DNA from: Nitricoxidireducens sp046726235
GTDB taxonomy: Bacteria; Pseudomonadota; Gammaproteobacteria; Burkholderiales; Rhodocyclaceae
DNA: 64,000 nt
NCBI GenBank assembly: GCA_046726235.1
Contig: JBKPAD010000012.1
Location: forward strand, 62,001-126,000
Direction: 5' to 3'
Translations under genes and position numbers: made by a program
In this document: one piece after another, positions 34,762 through 42,912 of the stretch
Layout: each line of letters opens with the position of its first letter
How positions within the stretch are numbered: the stretch's first letter is position 1
Notes under the pieces: generated by a model
What the model saw: the letters and a program-made list of their open reading frames with translations, nothing else
Told to the model about the DNA's origin: nothing
Database searches by the model: none

Positions 34762-35699
34762 GGGCGCGGCACGACCACCGCCAGCGCGTCCTGCACCACG
34801 CGTACGCGCAGCGGCAGCCGGCAGTCGGCGAGTTCGCCGTCGAGGGCGACGCGAAGGCGGCGCGGGCCGCGTCCGGCGAAGTCGACCTCCACGCTGGTCG
34901 CGCAGTGCTGCTGCAGGTTTTCCGCCGTTTCCAGCCGGGCCGTGGCGCCGCGCAGCGCGAGGCCGAGCAGCTCGCGGCGGCCGACCTCGCGCAGCGCCAG
35001 CACGGCGAGTTCGCCGCGCGCGACGCACAGCGCCTCGTCGAGGCCGAGCCGCGCGAGCTGCAGCGCGTTGCGGCCGAAGAACACGCCCGGCGTCGACAGC
35101 ACGGATTCGCGCCCGTCGATGGCAAGGCGCAGCCGATACGGCCGGTGCTCGCCCAGCAGCGTCGCCAGGCCCGAGGCGATGGCGACGAGACGGCTGCGGC
35201 CGAAGCGCTGCTTGTCCTGCTCGCGCCGCTCGACGAGCCGCCGGTAGAGGCCGAGGCTGGCGTTGTTGAGGAACAGCCGGCCGTCCATCTCGCCGACCGG
35301 CACACGGCGCAAAACGCCGCCGGCGATCGCGCGCGCCGCGGTGCCGGGGTCGGCCGGCATGCCGAGCTCGCGCGCGAAGTAATTGAAGGTGCCGAGCGCG
35401 ATGGCGCCGAACGGCAGGCCCGCCGCCCACGCGACGCCGGCAACGGCGTTCATGGTGCCGTCGCCGCCCGCGGCCACCAGCACGCCCGGGCGCTGAGTCG
35501 CTGCGGAGGCTGCCAGCGCCACGACGTCCTGCGGCCGGCGCGCGATGCGCACGGCGCAGTCGCAGCCGCGAAACCCGGCTTCGATCGCGGCGCGCGCGGC
35601 GCCCTTGTCGGTGCTGCCCGAGCCGGCGTTCATCACCACGGTGATCGGCCTCCCGGTCCCGGCGTCGGGCGGGGCCGGCGCGTCGCTCAGAGCGACCAC
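34743..35699 (-). CDS. Diacylglycerol kinase-family lipid kinase
   Basis: A 318-aa soluble lipid kinase of the DagK/YegS/LCB5 family. The nucleotide-binding motif GGDGTMNAVAGV is intact, preceded by VMNAGSGS and followed by GTFNYFAREL. It phosphorylates a lipid alcohol, but which one is not evident. I chose the GTG at 35699, which overlaps the stop of the upstream membrane-protein gene by 13 nt; the frame is open further but those codons shadow that gene. It is second in the leftward operon. Confidence 0.88.
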   Translation of the reverse strand: MVALSDAPAPPDAGTGRPITVVMNAGSGSTDKGAARAAIEAGFRGCDCAVRIARRPQDVVALAASAATQRPGVLVAAGGDGTMNAVAGVAWAAGLPFGAIALGTFNYFARELGMPADPGTAARAIAGGVLRRVPVGEMDGRLFLNNASLGLYRRLVERREQDKQRFGRSRLVAIASGLATLLGEHRPYRLRLAIDGRESVLSTPGVFFGRNALQLARLGLDEALCVARGELAVLALREVGRRELLGLALRGATARLETAENLQQHCATSVEVDFAGRGPRRLRVALDGELADCRLPLRVRVVQDALAVVVPRPWEPPP

Positions 35700-36100
35700 C
35701 TCCAGCCGCAGCCGCACTCGGCGCGGAACCAGGCGCAGGCCAGCAGCGCGTCGAGGTCGAGGTCGATGCCGCTGGGCATCGGCTTGGGGCCGCATTCGAC
35801 GACGCGGAAACGCGAATAGCGATGGCAGGCAGGGCAGACGGCGCGCGCGCTCATGCAATCGGCGATCGCGAGCATGTTGCGGTAGCGGTGCCAGGAGAAC
35901 ATGCCGATGATGATCCCGGCCAGCATCAGGAGCATGCCGACCGCGCGTCCCTCCAGGGTGCCGTGGCCGAACACCTCGAGGCCGCTGGCGACGGCGATGA
36001 CGGCGAGGAAACAGGTGACGAGCCAGGCATGGCCCTCGATCAGCTGGCGTTCATGCCAGCGCTTGAAGCCCAGCGTCCGTATCCGGTCCAGCGATGCCAT
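35687..36100 (-). CDS. Small membrane protein with zinc-ribbon-like tail
   Basis: A 137-aa protein with two predicted TM helices (about 27-46 and 53-70) and a cytoplasmic tail containing CPACHRYSRF, then CGPKP and a terminal CGCGW, enough Cys for a zinc ribbon. I do not recognise the family. GAGGAGG lies just before the ATG at 36100, a strong initiation site and the probable head of the six-gene operon. It overlaps the lipid kinase gene by 13 nt. Confidence 0.75.
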   Translation of the reverse strand: MASLDRIRTLGFKRWHERQLIEGHAWLVTCFLAVIAVASGLEVFGHGTLEGRAVGMLLMLAGIIIGMFSWHRYRNMLAIADCMSARAVCPACHRYSRFRVVECGPKPMPSGIDLDLDALLACAWFRAECGCGWRWSL

Positions 36101-36221
36101 CTCGCCTCCTCGACAGAGACGATACGCAAGCAGCGGGGGAAGAACCGTGCGGCATTCCACGTTGGCCGCGCGGGGCAGGCAACGCACCGCGCCGGAAGCT
36201 TTCCGGCGCGGGCGGACAAAC

Positions 36222-36422
36222 TCAGGCGTGGCGCTGGGGGTTCCAGGAGAACAGCGGGCGCAGCGCTTCGGCGACCGATTCGAACGCGCCGAGCAGGGTG
36301 CTGCCGGCCAGCACGGCGACCAGGCGCAGGCGGTCGGCCATCAGGTTCTCGATGCGGCGCATCTCGGCGGCACGCAGTTCGCGGGCCCGGCGCTCGATGG
36401 CGAAGACGTCAATGTGTGTCAT
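36222..36422 (-). CDS. Small protein, unknown function
   Basis: A 66-aa protein starting MTHIDVFAIERRARELRAAE, with an amphipathic Arg/Glu-rich N-terminal helix and a hydrophobic stretch LVAVLAGSTLLGAF that could be a short membrane helix. An AAAGGAG Shine-Dalgarno sits before the ATG at 36422. Its Shine-Dalgarno and frame support a real gene. It is divergent from the LysR gene and could be its target (inference). Confidence 0.7.
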   Translation of the reverse strand: MTHIDVFAIERRARELRAAEMRRIENLMADRLRLVAVLAGSTLLGAFESVAEALRPLFSWNPQRHA

Positions 36423-36539
36423 GATTCGAACTCCTTTTGTGCAATGCAACAAGATCCACAGCCCGAACTTTAAGCCGATGGCAGGGAATGACAATCCGGC
36501 GCGCGGGAACTTTATTTGTGACTTGAATTCCTTAATTCC

Positions 36540-37454
36540 ATGGACCGATCTGCCGAAATGACTGCGTTGGTGAGCGCCGTGGAAGCGGGAGGCTTTTCCG
36601 CCGCCGCCCGCGAACTGGGCCTGACGCCCTCGGCCCTGTCGAAGCTGATCAGCCGGCTCGAGGACCGCCTCGGGGTCCGTCTGCTGCATCGCACCACGCG
36701 ACGGTTGCAGCTGACGCCGGAGGGCGATGCCTATTACCAGCGGGCGCGCACCATCCTCGAGGCGATCGAGGAAGCGGAGGCCGAGGTCAGCGCCGCGGCG
36801 GGAAAGCCGCGCGGCCTGCTGCGCGTGCATTGCGGCTCGGCCTTCGGCCTCCATCAGATGGCGCCGGCCGTGCCGCGCTTCCTGGAACGCCACCCCGAGA
36901 TCCGGCTCGACCTCACCATCGCCGATCGCCCGCAGGTGCTGGCCGAGGACGCCTTCGACCTGTTCGTCCGCGCCGGCACGCCGGACGAGGCGACGGCGGT
37001 GATCCGCCGCATCGCCGTGCTCCAGCGCGTGATCTGCGCCGCACCCGAGTACCTCGCACGCCGCGGCACGCCGCGCACGCCCGACGACCTGCAGGACCAC
37101 AACTGCCTGTGGGTGGCGAGCCAGCCGGCGCTGCGGCGCTGGCCCTTCGACACCGACGACGGCATCCGCGTCGTCAACATCGACGGCAACGTCACCGCCA
37201 ACAACACCGAGACGGTGTTGTTGCTGGCGCTGGCCGGGGTCGGCGTGGCGCGGCTCACCGACGACATCGCCGGCGCCGCCATCCGCCGCGGGGCGTTGGT
37301 GCCGCTGTTGCGCGACTGGCACCACGCCGAGCCGGTCCCGCTCGTCGCCAGCTATCCGAGCAGCCGCCATCTGTCGCCGAAGGTGCGCGCGATGGTGGAT
37401 TTTCTGGTCGAGGAATTCGGCGCCGCCCCGTGGCGCGCCGATCCGCACGCATGA
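36540..37454 (+). CDS. LysR-family transcriptional regulator
   Basis: A 304-aa regulator with an N-terminal winged helix (AVEAGGFSAAARELGLTPSALSKLISRLE) and a C-terminal periplasmic-binding-like effector domain. Length and motif match LysR-type proteins. It starts at the ATG at 36540 and is followed after 10 nt by a pirin gene, a common LysR-pirin pairing in proteobacteria (family knowledge). The effector is unknown. It is divergent from the 66-aa gene across 117 bp. Confidence 0.94.
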   Translation: MDRSAEMTALVSAVEAGGFSAAARELGLTPSALSKLISRLEDRLGVRLLHRTTRRLQLTPEGDAYYQRARTILEAIEEAEAEVSAAAGKPRGLLRVHCGSAFGLHQMAPAVPRFLERHPEIRLDLTIADRPQVLAEDAFDLFVRAGTPDEATAVIRRIAVLQRVICAAPEYLARRGTPRTPDDLQDHNCLWVASQPALRRWPFDTDDGIRVVNIDGNVTANNTETVLLLALAGVGVARLTDDIAGAAIRRGALVPLLRDWHHAEPVPLVASYPSSRHLSPKVRAMVDFLVEEFGAAPWRADPHA

Positions 37455-37464
37455 GGAGAAAGCC

Positions 37465-38325
37465 GTGACCGCACGCACCATCGAACACATCATCCGCCCG
37501 CTGTTGACCAGCGACGGCGCCGGCGTCAAGCTGCAGCGCACGCTCGGCCAGTCGCCCGAGCATCGGCACGATCCCTTCCTGATGCTCGACGAATTCTCGA
37601 CCGACAATCCGGACGACTACATCGCCGGCTTTCCGGCACATCCGCATCGCGGCTTCGAGACCGTGACCTACATGCTCGACGGCCACATGCTGCACGAGGA
37701 CCACCTCGGCAACCGCGGCGACCTGCGCGCCGGCGGCGCGCAGTGGATGTCGGCCGGGCGCGGGGTGATCCACTCCGAGATGCCGCAGCAGAAGTCGGGG
37801 CGCATGCGCGGCTTCCAGCTCTGGATCAACCTGCCGGCGGCGGAGAAGATGAAGCCCGCCGCCTACCGCGACCTACAGCCGGAGGACATTCCGCAAATCG
37901 AGCCGGCGCAAGGCGTCGTGGTGCGCGTGGTCGCCGGCCGCTACGACCATGCAGGCAGGACCTGCGCGGGACCGCTGCAGGGCCTGACGACGCAGCTGAC
38001 CTACTTCGACGTGCACCTCGCCGGCAGCGCGAGCTTCGAGCATCCGCTGCCCGCCGACCACAACGCGCTGGTCTATCTCTACGAGGGCTCGCTCGAGGTT
38101 CCGCTCAGCGATAGCGTGACCAGCGTGCTGACCAGCCACCATGCCGCCCTGCTCTCGGCCGGCGATCTCGTGCGCATGCACGCCGTCGGCGACGGCGCCG
38201 GCTTCCTGCTGCTGGCGGCGCGGCCGCTCAACGAGCCCGTGGTCCAGCACGGGCCGTTCGTGATGAACACGCAGGAGGAAATCCGGCAGGCGATCGCCGA
38301 CTACCAGCGCGGCGAACTGGTGTGA
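37465..38325 (+). CDS. Pirin family protein
   Basis: A 286-aa bicupin. The N-terminal metal site is in HPHRGFETVTYMLDG, with GVIHSEMP completing the set of His/Glu ligands. Some pirins act as quercetin dioxygenases and others as redox-sensing regulators. The start is GTG at 37465 with a GAGGAGAAA Shine-Dalgarno. It is probably co-transcribed with the LysR gene, and its end converges on thrC. Confidence 0.93.
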   Translation: MTARTIEHIIRPLLTSDGAGVKLQRTLGQSPEHRHDPFLMLDEFSTDNPDDYIAGFPAHPHRGFETVTYMLDGHMLHEDHLGNRGDLRAGGAQWMSAGRGVIHSEMPQQKSGRMRGFQLWINLPAAEKMKPAAYRDLQPEDIPQIEPAQGVVVRVVAGRYDHAGRTCAGPLQGLTTQLTYFDVHLAGSASFEHPLPADHNALVYLYEGSLEVPLSDSVTSVLTSHHAALLSAGDLVRMHAVGDGAGFLLLAARPLNEPVVQHGPFVMNTQEEIRQAIADYQRGELV

Positions 38326-38353
38326 AGCGGGCGGCGCGCCGGCCGCCGCGACT

Positions 38354-39781
38354 TCAGCAGTGGCGGGCGATCAGCGCCTTGACGGCGTTCACGTCCGGCG
38401 CCATGACGTCGACGCGCTGCGGCAGGGCCTCGATGCCTTCGAGTTCCTTCGGGCGCGAGGGCTCGCGGCCGAGCGCCTCGCGGATGGTCTCGGCGAACTT
38501 CACCGGCTGCGCGGTCTCGAGCACGATCATCGGCATGCCGGCTTCGCGGTGCTCGGCGGCGACCTTGACGGCATCGGCGGTGTGCGTGTCGATCATGGTG
38601 CCGTACTGCTCGAACACCATGCGGATCGTGGCGAGGCGGTCGGCGTGCGTGCTGCTGCCGGAGACGAACTTGTAGTCGGCGAGCTTCGCCATGTAGGGCG
38701 TGCCGTTGAGGTCGAAGGCGCCGCCGGCGTCCACCTGCTGCCACAGCTTGCGCACGACCGACGCGTCGCGGCCGACGAGGTCGAAGACGAAGCGCTCGAA
38801 GTTAGAGGCCTTCGAGATATCCATCGACGGGCTCGAGGTGACGTGCGTCTCGGCGGTGGCGCGCGGGCGATAGACGCCGGTGCGGAAGAATTCGTCGAGG
38901 ACGTCGTTCTCGTTCGTCGCCAGCACCAGCTTGCCGATCGGCAGGCCCATCATGCGCGCGATGTGGCCGGCGCAGATGTTGCCGAAGTTGCCCGAGGGCA
39001 CGCAGAACGCGACCTGCTGGTCGTTGCTCTCGGTGGCGGCGAAGTAGCCCTTGAAGTAGTAGATGACCTGGGCCGCGACGCGCGCCCAGTTGATCGAATT
39101 GACGGCGCCGATCTTGTACTTGGCCTTGAACTCGGCGTCGTTCGAGACCGCCTTCACGATGTCCTGGCAGTCGTCGAACATGCCCTTGACGGCGATGTTG
39201 AAGATGTTGGCGTCCTGCAGCGAGTACATCTGCGCGCGCTGAAACTCGCTCATCAGCCCGTGCGGCGAGAGCATGAAGACGCGCACGCCCTGCTTGCCGC
39301 GCATGGCGTATTCGGCGGCCGAGCCGGTGTCGCCCGAGGTGGCGCCGAGGATGTTGATGGTCTCGTTGCGCTTGGCGAGCACGAACTCGAACAGGTTGCC
39401 GAGCAACTGCATCGCCATGTCCTTGAAGGCGAGCGTCGGGCCGTTGGAGAGTTCGAGCAGGTGCAGGCCGGGTTCGAGCGTGGTCAGCGGCGTGATGTCG
39501 CCGGGGTCGCGCCCTTTGCGGCACCAGCGGTAGGTGTGCGAGGTGTAGGTGCGATCGACCAGCGGCTTGAGCTCGCAGGGCGTCAGGTCGTCGACGAACT
39601 TCTCGAGCACGCGCAGCGCCAGCGCGTGGTACGGCAGGTGGCGCCATTCCTCGAGTTCGGCCGGCGTCACCTGCGGATACGACTCGGACAGATAGAGGCC
39701 GCCGTCCGGCGCCAGGCCGCCGAGCAGGATGTCGCAGAAGGACTGCGATTGCGCGTGGCCGCGCGTGCTGATGTAGCGCAT
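38354..39781 (-). CDS. thrC: Threonine synthase
   Basis: A 475-aa PLP enzyme that converts O-phosphohomoserine to threonine. The PLP lysine is in TLAFKDMAMQLL, and the start MRYISTRG is standard for the long proteobacterial type. The ATG at 39781 lies 8 nt after the hom stop. The frame is open far upstream but only as a shadow of hom. It is the last gene of alaA-hom-thrC. Confidence 0.97.
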   Translation of the reverse strand: MRYISTRGHAQSQSFCDILLGGLAPDGGLYLSESYPQVTPAELEEWRHLPYHALALRVLEKFVDDLTPCELKPLVDRTYTSHTYRWCRKGRDPGDITPLTTLEPGLHLLELSNGPTLAFKDMAMQLLGNLFEFVLAKRNETINILGATSGDTGSAAEYAMRGKQGVRVFMLSPHGLMSEFQRAQMYSLQDANIFNIAVKGMFDDCQDIVKAVSNDAEFKAKYKIGAVNSINWARVAAQVIYYFKGYFAATESNDQQVAFCVPSGNFGNICAGHIARMMGLPIGKLVLATNENDVLDEFFRTGVYRPRATAETHVTSSPSMDISKASNFERFVFDLVGRDASVVRKLWQQVDAGGAFDLNGTPYMAKLADYKFVSGSSTHADRLATIRMVFEQYGTMIDTHTADAVKVAAEHREAGMPMIVLETAQPVKFAETIREALGREPSRPKELEGIEALPQRVDVMAPDVNAVKALIARHC

Positions 39782-39789
39782 GGCGGGCC

Positions 39790-41103
39790 TTACTTGTCGA
39801 GGTTTTCGAGGCGCAGGCGGATCACCTTGCGCTTGACGACGGGCAGGGCCTCGATCTTGGCGATGGCGCCGTCGACGTTCTTCTCTTTCGTCTCGTGCGT
39901 CAGCATGATGATGTCGGTCTGGTCTTCGCCCTCGGCCGGCTCGCGCTGGATCATGGCGTCGATCGATATCTGCTGGTCGGCGAGGATGCGCGTGACGTCG
40001 GCGAGCACGCCGGGCTTGTCCTCGACGCGCAGGCGCAGGTAGTAGCTGGTCTTGACCTCGGACAGCGGCAGGATCGGCGTGGCGACGACGGCGCCGGGCT
40101 GGAAGGCGAGGTGAGGCACGCGGTTCTCGGGGTCGGCGGTCGCCATGCGGGTGACGTCGACGAGGTCGGCGATCACGGCCGAGGCGGTCGGCTCGGCGCC
40201 GGCGCCCTTGCCGTAGTAGAGCGTCGAACCGACGGCATCGCCCTGCACCAGCACGGCGTTCATCGCGCCCTCGACGTTGGCGATCAGGCGCTTGGCCGGC
40301 ACCAGCGTCGGATGCACGCGCAGCTCGAAGCCGTCGGTGCGGCGCTTGGTGATGCCGAGCAGCTTGATGCGGTAGCCGAGCTGCTCGGCGTACTTGATGT
40401 CCTCGGCCTCGAGCTTGCTGATGCCCTCGATGTGGGCCTTGTCGAACTGCATCGGGATGCCGAAGGCGATGGCCGACATGATGGTCAGCTTGTGCGCGGC
40501 ATCGACGCCCTCGACGTCGAAGGTCGGGTCGGCTTCGGCGTAGCCGAGGCGCTGCGCTTCCTTCAGCACCGTCTCGAACGAGAGGCCCTTGTCGCGCATC
40601 TCGGAGAGGATGAAGTTCGTGGTGCCGTTGATGATGCCGGCGATCCACTGGATGCGGTTGGCGGTGAGGCCTTCGCGCAGCGCCTTGATGATCGGGATGC
40701 CGCCGGCCACCGCGGCTTCGAACGCGACCATGACGCCCTTCTTCTGCGCGGCGGCGAAGATCTCGTTGCCATGCACGGCGAGCAGCGCCTTGTTGGCGGT
40801 GACGACGTGCTTGCCGTTCTCGATCGCCTTCAGCACCAGTTCCTTGGCGATGCCGTAGCCGCCGATCAGCTCGACGACGATGTCGACGTTCGGGTCGGTG
40901 ACGACGGAAAACGCGTCGTCGGTCAGCTTGCACTTGCCTTCGGTGACGTTGCGGGCCAGCGCCAGGTTCTTGTCGGCGACGACGGTGATCTGGATCGGGC
41001 GGCCGGCGCGGCGCGTGATTTCCTCCGCGTTGCGATTGAGGACGGTCCAGGTGCCGCCGCCGACGGTGCCGATGCCGAGAAGGCCAACATTGATGGGTTT
41101 CAT
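39790..41103 (-). CDS. hom: Homoserine dehydrogenase
   Basis: A 437-aa NAD(P)-dependent enzyme that makes homoserine from aspartate semialdehyde for threonine and methionine. The nucleotide-binding motif GIGTVGGGTW is at the N-terminus, GIINGTTNFIL and GYAEADPTFDVEG mark the substrate domain, and a C-terminal ACT domain (RVEDKPGVLADVTRIL) suggests feedback control by threonine. It is monofunctional (no aspartate kinase). thrC follows closely; the aminotransferase gene precedes it by 47 bp. Confidence 0.98.
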   Translation of the reverse strand: MKPINVGLLGIGTVGGGTWTVLNRNAEEITRRAGRPIQITVVADKNLALARNVTEGKCKLTDDAFSVVTDPNVDIVVELIGGYGIAKELVLKAIENGKHVVTANKALLAVHGNEIFAAAQKKGVMVAFEAAVAGGIPIIKALREGLTANRIQWIAGIINGTTNFILSEMRDKGLSFETVLKEAQRLGYAEADPTFDVEGVDAAHKLTIMSAIAFGIPMQFDKAHIEGISKLEAEDIKYAEQLGYRIKLLGITKRRTDGFELRVHPTLVPAKRLIANVEGAMNAVLVQGDAVGSTLYYGKGAGAEPTASAVIADLVDVTRMATADPENRVPHLAFQPGAVVATPILPLSEVKTSYYLRLRVEDKPGVLADVTRILADQQISIDAMIQREPAEGEDQTDIIMLTHETKEKNVDGAIAKIEALPVVKRKVIRLRLENLDK

Positions 41104-41150
41104 GGGTTCAGTCTTTACGGAAAGAAGTGTTCGGGAGAAGCGTCAGCGGC

Positions 41151-42380
41151 TCAGGTGCCGTGGCGCTTTCTGTAGCCATCGAGGAAGCGCGCGACGCGGC
41201 CGATGGCCTCGCGCAGGTCGTCCTCGTGCGGCAGGAAGACGAGGCGGAAGTGGTCGGGGTGCGGCCAGTTGAAGCCGGTGCCCTGCACCAGCAGCACGCG
41301 CTGCTCCTGCAGCAGTTCGAGCACGAACTGCTGGTCGTCGTCGATCGGGTACATCTTCGGATCGAGGCGCGGGAACATGTAGAGCGTCGCCTTCGGCTTG
41401 ACGCAGCTGACGCCGGGAATCGACGTGATCAGTTCGTGGGCGACGTCGCGCTGGCGGCACATGCGCCCGCCCGGCGCGACGAGGTCGTTGATGCTCTGGT
41501 AGCCTCCGAGCGCGGTCTGGATCGCGTACTGGCCGGGCACGTTGGCGCACAGGCGCATCGAGGCCAGCATGTCGAGGCCCTCGATGTAGTCCTTGGCCGG
41601 GCGCTTCTCGCCCGATACCACCATCCAGCCCGAGCGGTAGCCGCAGGAGCGGTAGTTCTTCGACAGGCCGTTGAAGCTGATGGTCAGCACGTCCTCCGAC
41701 AGCGAGCCCAGCGCCGTATGCGTGACGCCATCATAGAGCACCTTGTCGTACACCTCGTCGGCGTAGAGGATCAGGTCGTGCTGGCGCGCGATCTCGATCA
41801 GTTCCTTGAGGATTTCGTCGGGATACAGCGCGCCGGTGGGATTGTTCGGGTTGATGACCACCAGCGCACGCGTGGTCGGCGTGATCTTGGCGCGGATGTC
41901 GGCGAGGTCGGGCAGCCAGCCGTTGGACTCGTCGCACAGGTAGTGGCGCGGCGTGCCGCCGGAGAGGCTGACGGCGGCGGTCCACAGCGGGTAGTCGGGC
42001 GCCGGCACCAGCACCTCGTCGCCGGGATTGAGCAACGCGTTCATGGCCATGACGATCAGCTCGGAAACGCCGTTGCCGAGGTAGATGTCGTCGATGGTGA
42101 CGCCCTTGATGTTCTTCTGCTGCGTGTAGTGCATCACCGCCTTGCGCGCGGCGAAGATGCCCTTCGAATCCGTGTACGCCGCCGCATTGGGCAGGTTGCG
42201 GATCATGTCCTGCTGGATTTCCTCGGGCGAATCAAAGCCGAAGGCGCCGAGGTTGCCGATGTTCAGCTTGATGATGCGATGGCCTTCCTCCTCCATCTGC
42301 TTGGCGCGCGCCAGCACCGGGCCACGGATGTCGTAGCAGACGTTGGCGAGCTTGGCGGACTTGGCGATCGGTTGCATCAT
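41151..42380 (-). CDS. alaA: Alanine-type aminotransferase (AlaA/YfbQ-like)
   Basis: A 409-aa fold-type I PLP enzyme. The PLP lysine lies in SFNGLSKNYRSCGYRSGW, with NPNNPTGALYP and YADEVYDKV as conserved cofactor contacts. It is closest to AlaA, a glutamate-pyruvate aminotransferase. Two adjacent ATGs begin the gene (42380 and 42377) behind GAAGGAAAA. Linkage to hom and thrC is usual in betaproteobacteria. Confidence 0.93.
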   Translation of the reverse strand: MMQPIAKSAKLANVCYDIRGPVLARAKQMEEEGHRIIKLNIGNLGAFGFDSPEEIQQDMIRNLPNAAAYTDSKGIFAARKAVMHYTQQKNIKGVTIDDIYLGNGVSELIVMAMNALLNPGDEVLVPAPDYPLWTAAVSLSGGTPRHYLCDESNGWLPDLADIRAKITPTTRALVVINPNNPTGALYPDEILKELIEIARQHDLILYADEVYDKVLYDGVTHTALGSLSEDVLTISFNGLSKNYRSCGYRSGWMVVSGEKRPAKDYIEGLDMLASMRLCANVPGQYAIQTALGGYQSINDLVAPGGRMCRQRDVAHELITSIPGVSCVKPKATLYMFPRLDPKMYPIDDDQQFVLELLQEQRVLLVQGTGFNWPHPDHFRLVFLPHEDDLREAIGRVARFLDGYRKRHGT

Positions 42381-42500
42381 GGTTTTCCTTCGGTTCCGGC
42401 GCCGGTTTGGTCCCGGCGGGCGGCGAAGCCGCAATTGTAAAGAATAAAGTGCCCGAAACCATGGACTTCGCGGCGGATCGGGCGCGGGATTTGCCGCGGC

Positions 42501-42506
42501 TATAAT
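42501..42506 (+). promoter_or_regulatory. Consensus -10 box (TATAAT) for the Mth938-arn operon
   Basis: A perfect TATAAT, 34 nt before the ATG at 42541, in the 160-bp divergent gap with alaA. No matching -35 is obvious. Confidence 0.45.
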
Positions 42507-42540
42507 CCGCGCACCGTCTGGTCCCGCCCGCCGCAGCCCC

Positions 42541-42912
42541 ATGAAACTCACCCTCTCGAACCCCACCGGCCAGAACGTCGTTTCCGCTTACGGCCCGGGC
42601 TACGTGATGATCAACCAGCAGCGTCACGAGAAGAACCTCGTCGTCATGCCCGATGCGCTGGTCGAGCCGTGGGCGCCCGGCGGCTTCGAGGCGCTGGCGG
42701 AACAGGACTTCGCGGCGCTCGCCGACATGAAGCCGGAGATCGTGCTGCTCGGTACCGGCAGCCGCCAGCGCTTTCCGGCGCCGCGCCTGCTGCGGCCGTT
42801 GGTCGAGGCCGGCATTGGCTGCGAAGTCATGGACATGCCGGCGGCCTGCCGTACCTACACGATCCTGATGGCCGAGGGCCGGCGCGTCGCCGCCGCCCTG
42901 CTGATCGACTGA
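42541..42912 (+). CDS. Mth938-like domain protein (NDUFAF3 family)
   Basis: A 123-aa small alpha/beta protein of the Mth938/DUF498 family, relatives of the mitochondrial complex I assembly factor NDUFAF3. Conserved patterns include LVVMPDALVEPW, EIVLLGTGSRQRFP and MDMPAACRTYTIL. Its bacterial role is not settled. Its stop and the arnT-like start share TGATG, so it heads the arn-like operon. Confidence 0.92.
   Translation: MKLTLSNPTGQNVVSAYGPGYVMINQQRHEKNLVVMPDALVEPWAPGGFEALAEQDFAALADMKPEIVLLGTGSRQRFPAPRLLRPLVEAGIGCEVMDMPAACRTYTILMAEGRRVAAALLID

Noticed and set aside
38354..40933. thrC extended to 859 aa
   Set aside because: The extra 380 codons lie in hom and are compositionally unlike thrC; the ATG at 39781 gives the standard MRYISTRG start.
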